NCBI RefSeq assembly: GCF_003586285.1 | Contig: NZ_QUBR01000001.1 | Span: forward strand, 1,853,373-1,917,372 | Length of the DNA: 64,000 bases | Source: Aeromicrobium endophyticum | Lineage (GTDB): Bacteria > Actinomycetota > Actinomycetes > Propionibacteriales > Nocardioidaceae | Direction of reading: 5' to 3' | Shown here: piece after piece, positions 42,865 to 50,967 of the stretch | Numbering within the stretch: the first letter of the stretch is position 1 | Layout of the letters: every line of letters begins with the position of its first letter | Notes under the pieces: model-generated | The model's input: the letters and a program-made list of their open reading frames with translations, nothing else | What the model was told of the DNA's origin: nothing | The model's database searches: none | Position numbers and translations under genes: made by a program

Positions 42865-44285
42865 CGCGCGACCAGCGCCTCGAGCTGCGCGCCGATCTCG
42901 GCGGCGACGGCCGTGGCCAGGCCCTCGACGGTGTCGCCGGCCGGCTCGGGGACGATGTGGTGCACCGTGCCCGCGGCGTGCAGGTCGTGTGCGGTGACGT
43001 GTTGGTCGTGTGCCATCTGCTCAGCATGGTCGAGGTCGCCGTGGACGATGGCACTGGCCCCTTCGGGCGGCAGCGGCGAGAGCCACGCGTTCTCGGTGGC
43101 GATGACGACGTCGGCCGGCAGGAGGGCCAGGGCGCCGCCGCCGCAGCCCTGCCCCAGCAGGACCGAGACGGTCGGCACCCTCATGGTCGACATCGAGCTG
43201 ACGCAGCGGGCGATCTCGCCGGCGATCGCGCCCTCCTCGGCCTTGGGCGAGAGCTCGGCACCGGGGGTGTCGATGAGCGACACGAGCGGCAGCCGCAGCT
43301 CGTTGGCCAGCCGCATGCCGCGCCGGGCCTCGCGCAGCGCCGCCGGACCCATCGGGGTGAGCCGGGTCTGGGTGGTGCGGTCCTGCCCGATGACGACGCA
43401 CGGCTGGCCGTCGATGCGGGCCAGCGCCACGATCATGGCGGAGTCGCGCTCGCCCCTCTCGGTGCCCTGCAGGCGCACGGTGGCGTCGGAGCCGTAGCGC
43501 AGCACCTCGCGGACGCCGGCACGACGGGGCCCGCGGGTGATCTGGATCGACTGCCACGCCGTCCGCTCGCGCCGCACCTCGGACGTGCGCCGGGTGCGCG
43601 TGCGAGCCGACGGCGGGTCGACGAGCAGACCCAGGGCCCGGTCGACCATGAGCGGCAGCTCGTCGGGCAGGACGACGGCGTCGATGATGCCGCGGTCGGC
43701 GAGGTTCTCGGCGGTCTGGACGCCGGGCGGGAACGGCCTGCCCTCGAGCAGCTCGTAGACCTTGGGGCCGAGGAAGCCGATCAGGGCGCCGGGCTCGGCG
43801 ATCGTGATGTGCGCGAGGGAGCCCCACGAGGCGAAGACGCCGCCGGTGGTGGGGTGCCGCAGGTAGATCAGGTATGGCAGGCCTGCGGCGCGGTGGTCCA
43901 TGATCGCCCGCGTGATGTCGACCATCCGCACGAACGCCGGGGTGCCCTCCTGCATCCGGGTGCCGCCCGATGCTGTGGTGGCGAGCACCGGAAGGCCTTC
44001 GGCGGTGGCTCGGCGCACGGCGGCCACGATGCGTGCGGCGGCGGCCTGCCCGATCGACCCGGCGAGGAAGCGGAACTCGTTGACGACGACGGCCACGGGA
44101 CGGCCGTGCATCAGCCCGCGGCCGGTCAGCACGGACTCGTCGGTGCCGGCCCGCTTCGCGGCTGCCGCGAGCTCCTGCCGGTAGCCGGCGTCGAGCCTCG
44201 AGTGGTCGATCGGCTCGTCCCACGACTCGAACGACCCCTCGTCGAGCACCAGCGCCAGCAGGTCGTGCGCCGTCAGGTGCGCCAC
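42861..44285 (-). CDS. acetyl/acyl-CoA carboxylase carboxyltransferase, fused beta-alpha
   Basis: 474 residues joining both carboxyltransferase halves in one chain, as in mycobacterial AccD3. The beta half has TASGGTRMQEGTPAFVRM and HPTTGGVFASWGSLAHITIAEPGALIGFLGPKV; the alpha half has RLANELRLPLVSLIDTPGAELSPKAEEGAIAGEIARC and LLGQGCGGGALALLPAD. No zinc-finger Cys cluster is present at the N-terminus. GTG 44283-44285 is used; the ribosome site is weak (GGGGCGGG). It supplies malonyl-type CoA with a biotin subunit encoded elsewhere. Confidence 0.87.
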   Translation of the reverse strand: MAHLTAHDLLALVLDEGSFESWDEPIDHSRLDAGYRQELAAAAKRAGTDESVLTGRGLMHGRPVAVVVNEFRFLAGSIGQAAAARIVAAVRRATAEGLPVLATTASGGTRMQEGTPAFVRMVDITRAIMDHRAAGLPYLIYLRHPTTGGVFASWGSLAHITIAEPGALIGFLGPKVYELLEGRPFPPGVQTAENLADRGIIDAVVLPDELPLMVDRALGLLVDPPSARTRTRRTSEVRRERTAWQSIQITRGPRRAGVREVLRYGSDATVRLQGTERGERDSAMIVALARIDGQPCVVIGQDRTTQTRLTPMGPAALREARRGMRLANELRLPLVSLIDTPGAELSPKAEEGAIAGEIARCVSSMSTMRVPTVSVLLGQGCGGGALALLPADVVIATENAWLSPLPPEGASAIVHGDLDHAEQMAHDQHVTAHDLHAAGTVHHIVPEPAGDTVEGLATAVAAEIGAQLEALVAR

Positions 44286-44320
44286 GGACCCGCCCCGCGC
44301 GTGAGGGTCACGAGGGTGTC

Positions 44321-45037
44321 TCAGACCTCGGCGTCGGCCGTCTGGCGCGCGGGCTCGGACGTGGTCGCCACGAAGCGGTAGCCCACGTTGCGCACCGTGC
44401 CGATGAGCGTCTCGTTGTCGGTGCCGAGCTTGGCGCGGAGGCGCCGCACGTGGACGTCGACCGTGCGGGTGCCGCCGAAGTAGTCGTAGCCCCACACCTC
44501 CTGCAGCAGCTGCTGGCGGGTGAACACGCGACCCGGGTGCTGAGCGAGGAACTTGAGGAGCTCGAACTCCTTGAACGTCAGGTCGAGCGTGCGGTTCTCG
44601 AGCTTGGCGGTGTAGGTGGCGTCGTCGACGACCAGTCCGCTGGACGAGATGACGTGGCTCTCGGGGTCGCCGCCGTCGAGCGCGGCCGCGACCCGGCCGA
44701 TGCCGAGGCGCAGGCGGGCTTCGAGCTCGGCGGGGCCAGCCGTGGTGAGGATGACGTCGTCCATGCCCCAGTCGGACGCCGCGACGGCCAGGCCGCCCTC
44801 GGTGAGGATCAGGATGAGGGCGCACTCGATGCCCGTCGTGCGGATGACACGGGTGAGGCTGCGCACCTGGGCGAGGTCGTGGCGCCCGTCGACCAGCACG
44901 GCGTCGCACGGGGGAGCGTCGAGCAGGGCGCTGGCCTCGGCCGGGAGGATCTTGACGTGATGAGGGAGCAGCGCGAGCGCGGGCAGCACCTCGACCGAGG
45001 ACTGGGTGCTCTTGGTGAGCAGGAGCAGATGGGACAT
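44321..45037 (-). CDS. glnR: GlnR-type orphan response regulator
   Basis: 238 residues. [50 protein letters not shown] and [20 protein letters not shown] follow actinobacterial GlnR closely. The receiver lacks the usual acidic pocket, so it is probably not phosphorylated; the winged helix ([37 protein letters not shown]) is standard. GlnR controls nitrogen assimilation. GGAGG precedes ATG 45035-45037. Neighbouring mshD is also beside glnR in mycobacteria. A 41-bp quasi-palindrome lies in the promoter gap. Confidence 0.9.
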   Translation of the reverse strand: MSHLLLLTKSTQSSVEVLPALALLPHHVKILPAEASALLDAPPCDAVLVDGRHDLAQVRSLTRVIRTTGIECALILILTEGGLAVAASDWGMDDVILTTAGPAELEARLRLGIGRVAAALDGGDPESHVISSSGLVVDDATYTAKLENRTLDLTFKEFELLKFLAQHPGRVFTRQQLLQEVWGYDYFGGTRTVDVHVRRLRAKLGTDNETLIGTVRNVGYRFVATTSEPARQTADAEV

Positions 45038-45085
45038 CGTCGCTACCTCCGGTGCTGCGATTCGTGCGGGGCACAGTGTGCAGTT

Positions 45086-45126
45086 ATGCGTCGAGGCCAT
45101 GGTGAGTCACCGTGGCCTCGTCGCAT
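45086..45126. promoter_or_regulatory. 41-bp quasi-palindrome between glnR and the MoaD-like gene
   Basis: The arms 45086-45105 and 45107-45126 pair at 18 of 20 positions around a central G (inner core GGTGA-G-TCACC, outer ATGCG/CGCAT). It lies 49 bases before glnR and 18 before the divergent gene, so an operator or leader hairpin for one or both is likely. Confidence 0.6.
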
Positions 45127-45143
45127 GGTCGAGAATACGACAT

Positions 45144-45437
45144 GTGACGGATCAATTGCCACGAGGTGACGAGAATGAGAACGACGTCACAGTGCACTAC
45201 TGGGCCGCCGCGAAGGCCGCCGCGGGGCTCGCGGAGGAGCACGTCGACGCCTCCACGCTGGCCGAGCTGCTGGCCGAGATCCACCGTCGTCACGGCCATC
45301 GCGACCGCTTCGACGACGTGATCGACTTCTGCTCGATCCTGGTCGGCGAGGTGCCGGTGGGCGCCAAGGAGCCCGCGGACGTCCGGCTGCCGGCGGGGGT
45401 CAACGTCGAGTTCCTCCCACCGTTCGCGGGCGGCTGA
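45144..45437 (+). CDS. MoaD/ThiS family sulfur-carrier protein
   Basis: 97 residues with a beta-grasp fold (VTVHYWAAAKAAAGLAEEHV...VNVEFLPPFAGG) ending in the diGly tail that is adenylated and thiocarboxylated. Typical MoaD is shorter; here an acidic 15-residue start precedes the fold. It begins at GTG 45144 with GAGAAT seven bases before. The following genes encode thioredoxin, sulfurtransferase and SseC, so a sulfur-transfer role fits. Whether it serves molybdopterin, thiamine or cysteine synthesis is not clear. Confidence 0.83.
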   Translation: MTDQLPRGDENENDVTVHYWAAAKAAAGLAEEHVDASTLAELLAEIHRRHGHRDRFDDVIDFCSILVGEVPVGAKEPADVRLPAGVNVEFLPPFAGG

Positions 45438-45453
45438 GCCGGCGACTGGCATC

Positions 45454-46272
45454 ATGCGTGGGGTGTCACGACTCGGATCCACGCTGCTCGCCCTTGCTCT
45501 GGCGGGCGTCATCACGCTCGCGGCCCACGCCGACGAGCTGATGGTCGCGGCGGTCGTCGTGCTCGTGCAGCTGTTGGTCGCGGCCTCACCGCCGCTGACG
45601 TCGGCCACCGGCGACGTCATCGGGTCCCCGCGCTTCGCCGCTGCCGCGGTCGCGGGCGTCGTCGCCACGGTGCTGACCTACCAGCCCGATCTGCTGCAGG
45701 GGGCCGGGGGCAACTCGGCCGACGTCGTCGGGGCGACCGACACCGGGATGTTCGCCGGGGTGCTGCCGGCGGTCATGGCAGCCGTGTTCGTCGCCCTGGT
45801 GGCGCAGATGCTGCGCAAGGACGGTCGTGGCCAGCTGGTGTCGTCGGTCGGGTACGCCGTGACCCTCGCGGTCGTGGCGGCCTTCGCGGCCGGCTGGCTC
45901 GGGGCGGTTCAGTCGTTGGGCGACGCCGACGTCGTCGCCGTCGGCGCCGCGGGTCTCGGCGCGGGGCTGCTCGTTTGGCTGCTGCCGGTCGACCGGTGGA
46001 TCTGCCTCAGCCTGTCGACGCTCGCGGGCGCGGCCGGCGGTGCCGCGGTCGCCGCCGTCGTCGACGCGGCCATGACGGTGTTCTTCGGCGTGCTGGTCGG
46101 CGCCGGCGCTGCCGTGCTCGCCGTGCTGGGCCAGCTGGTCGGACGCATCATGGTCGGCCCGACCGCCCACCCGGCCGTCGCGTGGGGCTTCCCGGGGGCG
46201 ATGGCGGTGGCGTTCGTCGCCCCGATCGTCTACCTCGGCGGTCAGCTCATCACGGTACCCATGCTGCGCTAG
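45454..46272 (+). CDS. polytopic membrane protein of unknown function
   Basis: 272 residues with about eight hydrophobic helices, very Ala/Val/Gly-rich, and few charged residues (RKDGRGQ, PVDRW). No transport signature. It lies in the place where mycobacteria have a conserved exported or membrane protein next to glnR and the thioredoxin ThiX. ATG 45454 or GTG 45463 are both possible starts. 13 bases before the thioredoxin gene. Confidence 0.8.
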   Translation: MRGVSRLGSTLLALALAGVITLAAHADELMVAAVVVLVQLLVAASPPLTSATGDVIGSPRFAAAAVAGVVATVLTYQPDLLQGAGGNSADVVGATDTGMFAGVLPAVMAAVFVALVAQMLRKDGRGQLVSSVGYAVTLAVVAAFAAGWLGAVQSLGDADVVAVGAAGLGAGLLVWLLPVDRWICLSLSTLAGAAGGAAVAAVVDAAMTVFFGVLVGAGAAVLAVLGQLVGRIMVGPTAHPAVAWGFPGAMAVAFVAPIVYLGGQLITVPMLR

Positions 46273-46285
46273 CTAGGCTTAATGC

Positions 46286-46723
46286 GTGACCGGTCCCGTG
46301 CTGCTCGGCGTCGCCCTCGTGGCGACGGTCGCCGTCGCGCTTCTCATGCGCTGGAAGAACGGCCGGTTCTCCGCCGCGGTGGCGGACGAGGACGACGACA
46401 CGGTCGAGCGGCTCACGGCCGAGCAGATCGGCGCGCCACTCGGTGAGCGGGCCACCTTGGTGCAGTTCTCCAGCGCCTTCTGCAGCCCGTGCCGCGCGAC
46501 CCGCGTCGTGCTGGCCGACGTGGCGGCGTCGGCACCGGGCGTCGTGACGGTCGACATCGACGCCGAGTCGCACCTGCAGCTGGTGCGCGACCTGTCGGTG
46601 ATGCGCACGCCGACCGTGCTGGTGCTCGACGCCGAGGGCGCCGTGACGACCCGCGCCTCGGGTCTGCCCCGTCGCGAGCAGGTGCTGGCGGCCCTCGACC
46701 GGGCCACCGCCGAGCGTCAATAA
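46286..46723 (+). CDS. membrane-anchored thioredoxin-like protein (ThiX type)
   Basis: 145 residues: an N-terminal helix (VLLGVALVATVAVALLM), a linker, then thioredoxin fold with FSSAFCSPCRATR (active-site CSPC rather than CGPC) and the cis-Pro in MRTPTVLVL. Family members reduce disulfides or pass electrons to sulfurtransferases. GTG 46286 lies six bases from TAGGCT, so leaderless. Orientation relative to the membrane is not certain; the charged residues after the helix suggest a cytoplasmic catalytic domain. Confidence 0.85.
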   Translation: MTGPVLLGVALVATVAVALLMRWKNGRFSAAVADEDDDTVERLTAEQIGAPLGERATLVQFSSAFCSPCRATRVVLADVAASAPGVVTVDIDAESHLQLVRDLSVMRTPTVLVLDAEGAVTTRASGLPRREQVLAALDRATAERQ

Positions 46724-46746
46724 CTGCTGCCACCGTTGACAGCGCG

Positions 46747-46815
46747 CCACATGGTGAGACCGGTATCCACATCGTGAGACTCGCGGGTGTCCGGCGAGCA
46801 CGGTGTCCCTAGTCT
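46747..46815 (+). promoter_or_regulatory. direct repeats and -10 box before the leader peptide
   Basis: CCACATGGTGAGAC (46747-46760) and CCACATCGTGAGAC (46767-46780) are 14-bp direct repeats, 13 of 14 identical, with a 20-bp period (two DNA turns). TAGTCT (46810-46815) is the -10 box, six bases before the ATG of the leader peptide. A regulator of sulfur genes may bind the repeats. Confidence 0.6.
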
Positions 46816-46821
46816 GGTGCC

Positions 46822-46902
46822 ATGTTCCGGACGACACACCTGACGCGCCGACGTGCAGTGGACAACTGCCGCACGCGCTCGTCGCTGTGTCGCACGCGCT
46901 GA
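46822..46902 (+). CDS. leaderless cysteine-type attenuation leader peptide
   Basis: 26 codons: MFRTTHLTRRRAV, then DNCRTRSSLCRTR. The LTRRRAV-x-x-CR-x5-LCR pattern is that of actinobacterial leader peptides placed before sulfur genes, where Cys codons sense charged Cys-tRNA. It starts directly at the expected transcript 5' end (TAGTCT, six bases, ATG). About 80 bases separate its stop from the DUF4395 gene, including a GC palindrome GCCCGCCC/GGGCGGGC (46932-46947) able to form the attenuating hairpin. It is too short for usual annotation. Confidence 0.75.
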   Translation: MFRTTHLTRRRAVDNCRTRSSLCRTR

Positions 46903-46981
46903 CCGAACGTCCGTCAGTGCCGCACGCCCCCGCCCGCCCGGGCGGGCCCGTCGTGCCGTCCGTCCCAGTGCAGGAGCATCC

Positions 46982-47422
46982 ATGTCCCAGCCCACCCAGG
47001 TCGACCCACGCGGTCTCCGGGTCGTCGCCGGCCTGACCGCGACGGTCCTGGCGCTGGTGCTGGCGATCCCGTCCGAGCCGGTGCGCATCGTGCTGCTGGG
47101 CGTGCAGGTGGCCGTGTTCGCGATCGCCGCGTTCGTCAGCCTCGGCGCGTCGCCCTGGGCCCTGGTGTTCGCGAAGCTGGTGCGCCCGCGCATCGGCCCG
47201 CCGTCCGAGCTCGAGGACGCCCGTCCTCCGCGGTTCGCGCAGCTGGTCGGCCTCGTGTTCACGAGCGTCGCGCTGGTCTCGCTGCTGGCGGGGGCGACCA
47301 CGGTGGCCCTCGTCGCCACGGCGTTCGCGCTCGTGGCGGCCCTGCTCAACGCCGTCGTGGGCCTGTGCCTGGGCTGCGAGATGTACCTGGCCCTGCGCCG
47401 GCTCACGCCGGCCGGCCCCTGA
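46982..47422 (+). CDS. DUF4395 family membrane protein
   Basis: 146 residues, four helices (about 13-31, 36-53, 80-101, 104-126), with the family features PRGLRVVAGLTATVLAL and NAVVGLCLGCEMYLAL, the latter holding a Cys pair (CLGC) within the membrane edge. DUF4395 proteins occur beside thioredoxins and rhodaneses and may handle sulfur or redox equivalents across the membrane. AGGAG precedes ATG 46982. The leader peptide ahead predicts cysteine-dependent expression. Confidence 0.83.
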   Translation: MSQPTQVDPRGLRVVAGLTATVLALVLAIPSEPVRIVLLGVQVAVFAIAAFVSLGASPWALVFAKLVRPRIGPPSELEDARPPRFAQLVGLVFTSVALVSLLAGATTVALVATAFALVAALLNAVVGLCLGCEMYLALRRLTPAGP

Positions 47423-47498
47423 CCGCACGATCCATCCCCAAGACCGATCCGACCAACCAGACACAACCAACGCCCATCGGGCACAACGGAGGTAACTC

Positions 47499-48347
47499 AT
47501 GAGCCGCGAATCCGCGCTCGTCACTGCAGACTGGGTCGAGGCCAACCTCGACGACCCCAAGGTCGTGCTCGTCGAGGTCGACGAGGACGCCAGCGCATAC
47601 GACACCGGCCACATCCCCGGTGCCATCAAGATCGACTGGAAGAAGGACCTCCAGGACGGTGTGCGCCACGACTTCGTGAGCAAGGAGAAGCTCGAGGCGC
47701 TCCTGTCGTCCAAGGGCATCGCCAACGACGACACCCTCGTGTTCTACGGCGGCAACAACAACTGGTTCGCCGCGTACGCCTACTGGTACCTGGCCTACTA
47801 CGGCCACGAGAACCTGCGCCTGCTCGACGGCGGCCGCAAGAAGTGGGAGCTCGACGCCCGCGAGCTGAGCAAGGACGTCCCCGAGCGTCCGGCCACGACC
47901 TACACGGCCAAGGACGCCGACACCTCGATCCGTGCCTACCGCGACGAGGTCATCGACGCGATCGGCACCAAGAACCTGATCGACGTCCGCAGCCCCGACG
48001 AGTTCGCCGGCCGCCTGCTGGCCCCCGCGCACCTGCCGCAGGAGGCCGCGCAGATCGGCGGTCACATCCCCACGGCCGGCAACGTCCCGTGGAGCAAGGC
48101 CGCGAACGACGACGGCACGTTCAAGAGCGATGACGAGCTCAAGGCGCTGTACGCCGACGCCGGCCTCGACGAGGGCAAGGACACCATCGCGTACTGCCGC
48201 ATCGGCGAGCGCAGCTCGCACACGTGGTTCGTGCTGAAGGAGATCCTGGGCTACGACAACGTCAAGAACTACGACGGATCGTGGAGCGAATACGGCTCGC
48301 TGCGCGGCGTGCCGGTCGCCCTCGGCGACGAGCCGGGTGCTGCCTGA
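47499..48347 (+). CDS. thiosulfate sulfurtransferase (CysA2-like rhodanese)
   Basis: 282 residues with two rhodanese domains. The first lacks Cys at its active loop (FYGGNNNWF), the second has the catalytic loop YCRIGERSSHTWF with the persulfide-forming Cys. IDVRSPDEFAGRL and GGHIPTAGNVPW are typical. Very close in wording to mycobacterial CysA2/CysA3 thiosulfate sulfurtransferases. GGAGG stands before ATG 47499, and its stop overlaps sseC (TGATG), the same pairing as in mycobacteria. Confidence 0.92.
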   Translation: MSRESALVTADWVEANLDDPKVVLVEVDEDASAYDTGHIPGAIKIDWKKDLQDGVRHDFVSKEKLEALLSSKGIANDDTLVFYGGNNNWFAAYAYWYLAYYGHENLRLLDGGRKKWELDARELSKDVPERPATTYTAKDADTSIRAYRDEVIDAIGTKNLIDVRSPDEFAGRLLAPAHLPQEAAQIGGHIPTAGNVPWSKAANDDGTFKSDDELKALYADAGLDEGKDTIAYCRIGERSSHTWFVLKEILGYDNVKNYDGSWSEYGSLRGVPVALGDEPGAA

Positions 48348-48643
48348 TGTGCGGCGCGGTCAAGGGCGGCCCCTCGCTCGAGGGCGTCGACGTCGAGAAC
48401 CAGGCGGTCATCCAGGGCATCGTCACGCGTGACGGCCAGCCCGTCGGCAACGCGTACGTGCGCCTGCTCGACCGCACGGGCGAGTTCACGGCCGAGGTCC
48501 CGACCTCGGCCACCGGCCAGTTCCGCTTCTTCGCCGGTCCCGGCGAGTGGACGCTGCGCACGCTGGCGCCCAAAGCGGTGTCGGTCGACAACGCCGTGAC
48601 GGCTGCCAAGGGCGTCGTCGCCGAGGTCGCGGTCGCCGTCTGA
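48347..48643 (+). CDS. sseC: DUF1416 protein SseC
   Basis: 98 residues; MCGAVKGGPSLEGVDVENQAVIQG at the start and VIQGIVTRDGQPVGNAYVRLLD with a transthyretin-like beta fold are the DUF1416 hallmarks, including the N-terminal Cys-Gly. It always travels with a thiosulfate sulfurtransferase and is thought to take part in sulfur transfer. Start overlaps the sulfurtransferase stop by one base. Confidence 0.92.
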   Translation: MCGAVKGGPSLEGVDVENQAVIQGIVTRDGQPVGNAYVRLLDRTGEFTAEVPTSATGQFRFFAGPGEWTLRTLAPKAVSVDNAVTAAKGVVAEVAVAV

Positions 48644-48799
48644 CGGTTCGCCCATGCTCCGAAGGTCCGTCCGGCACGCCCGGGCGGACCTTCGGTCGTC
48701 TCGGGCACGGACGAAGGCATAACCACCGTCATCGCAGGTCGTTGTAGGGATTGGTGTCGTGCGTCCGCGCGGCAGCGTGACCCGAGCCCGGAGTGCCGC

Positions 48800-49126
48800 A
48801 TGACCCACGTTCGCCTCGCCGTGACCGCCCTGCTCGTCGGCGTGATGCTGGCCGCCACGACCTCCGCCGCCCGGGCGGCCGATCCGTACCCGGTCGCCAC
48901 CCCGACGCCCACGCCGTCCGCGGCTCCGCGTGACGACATCGCGCCCGACGACGGTGCCGCTCCGGACGATCGCGGCAGCCGGCCCGACGACGCCGAGCGG
49001 GCCGACGACAACGGCATCCTGCCCGGCACGGGCGGCGTCAGCGTCTACGTGCTGCTGGCCGCCGGCGTGCTGCTGGTCGTCGGCGGCTCGATCGTCCACT
49101 CGTCACGTCGCCGCACGGCGTCCTGA
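48800..49126 (+). CDS. small LPxTG-type wall-anchored protein
   Basis: 108 residues. Signal peptide (MTHVRLAVTALLVGVMLAATTSAARA), a Pro/Thr/Asp-rich disordered middle of about 45 residues (PTPTPSAAP, DDIAPDDGAAPDD), then the sortase motif LPGTG at about residue 75, a membrane helix (VYVLLAAGVLLVVGGSIV) and a basic tail SSRRRTAS. A sortase would join it to peptidoglycan. The exposed part is too short to be an enzyme; perhaps a spacer or wall-charge protein. DUF4012 gene follows. Confidence 0.8.
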   Translation: MTHVRLAVTALLVGVMLAATTSAARAADPYPVATPTPTPSAAPRDDIAPDDGAAPDDRGSRPDDAERADDNGILPGTGGVSVYVLLAAGVLLVVGGSIVHSSRRRTAS

Positions 49127-49155
49127 GGCGCATCCGGACGCCCGGGAGGTGGACG

Positions 49156-50964
49156 GTGGCACCCACGCCCGACCGCGTGCGCCGGTGGGCGCGGCGACGC
49201 CGTCGCCGGATGGCGAGGTGGCGCCGGCGCCAAGGCACGCCTCGACTGGTCGGCATCGGCGTGGCCGTCGTCGTGACCCTGGGTCTCGTGGTCTTCACCT
49301 ACCAGGCGGTGGGGGCCGCGTCCGACCTCCGTCAGGCGGCGCGGCAGGCGGCCCAGCTGCGTGAGCAGGTCGTCGTCGGCGGCGACGGGGCGAAGGAGAC
49401 CCTGCGGGGGCTGCGCGTGTCGACGTCGTCGGCCGAGTCGCGCACCGACGGCCTGCTGTGGTCGCTCGGCTCGCACCTGCCCGTGCTGGGCGAGAACGTC
49501 AGGGCGGTCCGCACGACGGCGCGTGCGCTCGACCTGGTCGCCCGCGAGGCGCTGCCGCCGGTGGTCGACGTGTCGACGAAGGTCGATCTCGACGTGTTCA
49601 GCCCCCGCGACGGCACGATCGACCTCGCGGACGTCGCCGCCGTCGCCCCCGCCGTCGCGAGGGCCGACACCGCCCTGACCGAGGCCCGCGACGCGCTGGC
49701 CGACGTCGACCCCCAGAGCCTGCTCGCTCCTCTGCGCCGACCGGTGGGCATCATCAAGCAGCAGGTCGCGGGGGCCCAGTCGGCGGCGGCGGCGGGCCAC
49801 GTCGCAGCCCGGCTGATGCCCACGATGCTGGGCGGCGAGGGCACGAGACGCTACCTGCTGCTCATCCAGAACAACGCCGAGGTGCGGGCCAGCGGAGGCA
49901 TCGCCGGCTCGTACGCGATCGTCACCGCCAAGAACGGGCGCCTGTCGATGGGCGAGCAGGGCTCCAACCTCGACCTGGAGCCGTTCGACCGCGGCGTGCT
50001 CCCGATGCGGCCGGACGAGAAGACGGTCTTCACCGACCAGCTGGTCAAGGACCTGCGCGACGTCAACGTGACCCCCGACTTCCCGCGGTCGGGTGAGATC
50101 GCCCGGGCGATGGCCCGCCAGGGGCTCGGCGTCGACGTCGACGGGGTGCTCTCGGTCGATCCCGTCGCGATGAGCCACGTGCTGGCCGGCACCGGTCCGG
50201 TCACGCTCGACGGCAACGTGACCCTCGACCAGGACACCGCGGTCGACCTGCTGCTCAACCGCGTCTACCTCGCCGTGGCCGATCCCGTCGCGCAGGACGA
50301 CTTCTACGCCAGCGCAGCACGCCGTGTGTTCGACGCCGTCACGCAGGGCTCGGCGTCGTCGCGGCCGGTCGTCGCCGGCCTCGTGCGTGCGGCCGAGGAG
50401 AACCGTCTGATGCTCTGGTCGCGGCACCCGGCCGAGCAGGCCGCGATCGCGCCGACCGGCATCTCCGGGGCGTTCCCGGGCGATGCCGGCCCGACGCCGC
50501 ACGTCGGCGTCTACTTCGGCGACACCACCGCGAGCAAGATGGAGTACTACCTCGACGTCACGGTGCGGGCGACGTCGCGACGGTGCCTCGACGGCGGGCG
50601 GCAGCTGCTGACGGTGTCGGCCGACGTCGCCTCGGACGCCCCGAGACGACTGCCTCGCGGCGTCTCGAGCACCGACGCCCGCGTCCCGCTCAGCCAGATG
50701 AGGCTGCTGACGTGGCTCTACGCGCCGCACGGCGGCCGGTTCACCGACATCCGCCTCGACGGCGAGCCGCAGACGATCACCACGGCGGCACTGGGCGGCC
50801 GGGCCGAGACCTCGGTCCCGCTCACGCTCGACCCGGGCGAGCGGCGACGCCTCACCGCGACGATGATCACCGGTCCGGGCCAGGTCGACGACCCCGTCCT
50901 GACGACGACCCCTGGCGTGCGGACGATCCGCAACGACGTCGCGGTTCCGTCGGCGTGCCGCTGA
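49156..50964 (+). CDS. DUF4012 domain membrane-anchored protein
   Basis: 602 residues. A very basic start (RVRRWARRRRRRMARWRRR) and one helix (LVGIGVAVVVTLGLVVFTY) anchor it with the bulk outside. A helical region (about 55-200) precedes the DUF4012 core with YLLLIQNNAEVRASGGIAGSYAIVTAKNG and GVLSVDPVAMSHVLAGTGPV. Family members are common near exopolysaccharide loci and remotely resemble LytR-CpsA-Psr-associated proteins; activity unknown. GTG 49156 follows GGGAGG. It converges on dtd. Confidence 0.85.
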   Translation: MAPTPDRVRRWARRRRRRMARWRRRQGTPRLVGIGVAVVVTLGLVVFTYQAVGAASDLRQAARQAAQLREQVVVGGDGAKETLRGLRVSTSSAESRTDGLLWSLGSHLPVLGENVRAVRTTARALDLVAREALPPVVDVSTKVDLDVFSPRDGTIDLADVAAVAPAVARADTALTEARDALADVDPQSLLAPLRRPVGIIKQQVAGAQSAAAAGHVAARLMPTMLGGEGTRRYLLLIQNNAEVRASGGIAGSYAIVTAKNGRLSMGEQGSNLDLEPFDRGVLPMRPDEKTVFTDQLVKDLRDVNVTPDFPRSGEIARAMARQGLGVDVDGVLSVDPVAMSHVLAGTGPVTLDGNVTLDQDTAVDLLLNRVYLAVADPVAQDDFYASAARRVFDAVTQGSASSRPVVAGLVRAAEENRLMLWSRHPAEQAAIAPTGISGAFPGDAGPTPHVGVYFGDTTASKMEYYLDVTVRATSRRCLDGGRQLLTVSADVASDAPRRLPRGVSSTDARVPLSQMRLLTWLYAPHGGRFTDIRLDGEPQTITTAALGGRAETSVPLTLDPGERRRLTATMITGPGQVDDPVLTTTPGVRTIRNDVAVPSACR

Positions 50965-50967
50965 CGG

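Noticed and set aside
38767-43497. A 1576-codon plus-strand open frame
   Set aside because: It runs antisense to ppk and mshD and crosses the esterase in another frame; composition is Arg/Val/Gly/Asp-rich as expected of a high-GC shadow, with no domain.
42957-44381. 474-codon plus-strand frame
   Set aside because: Shadow of the carboxyltransferase gene on the other strand; no motif or ribosome site.
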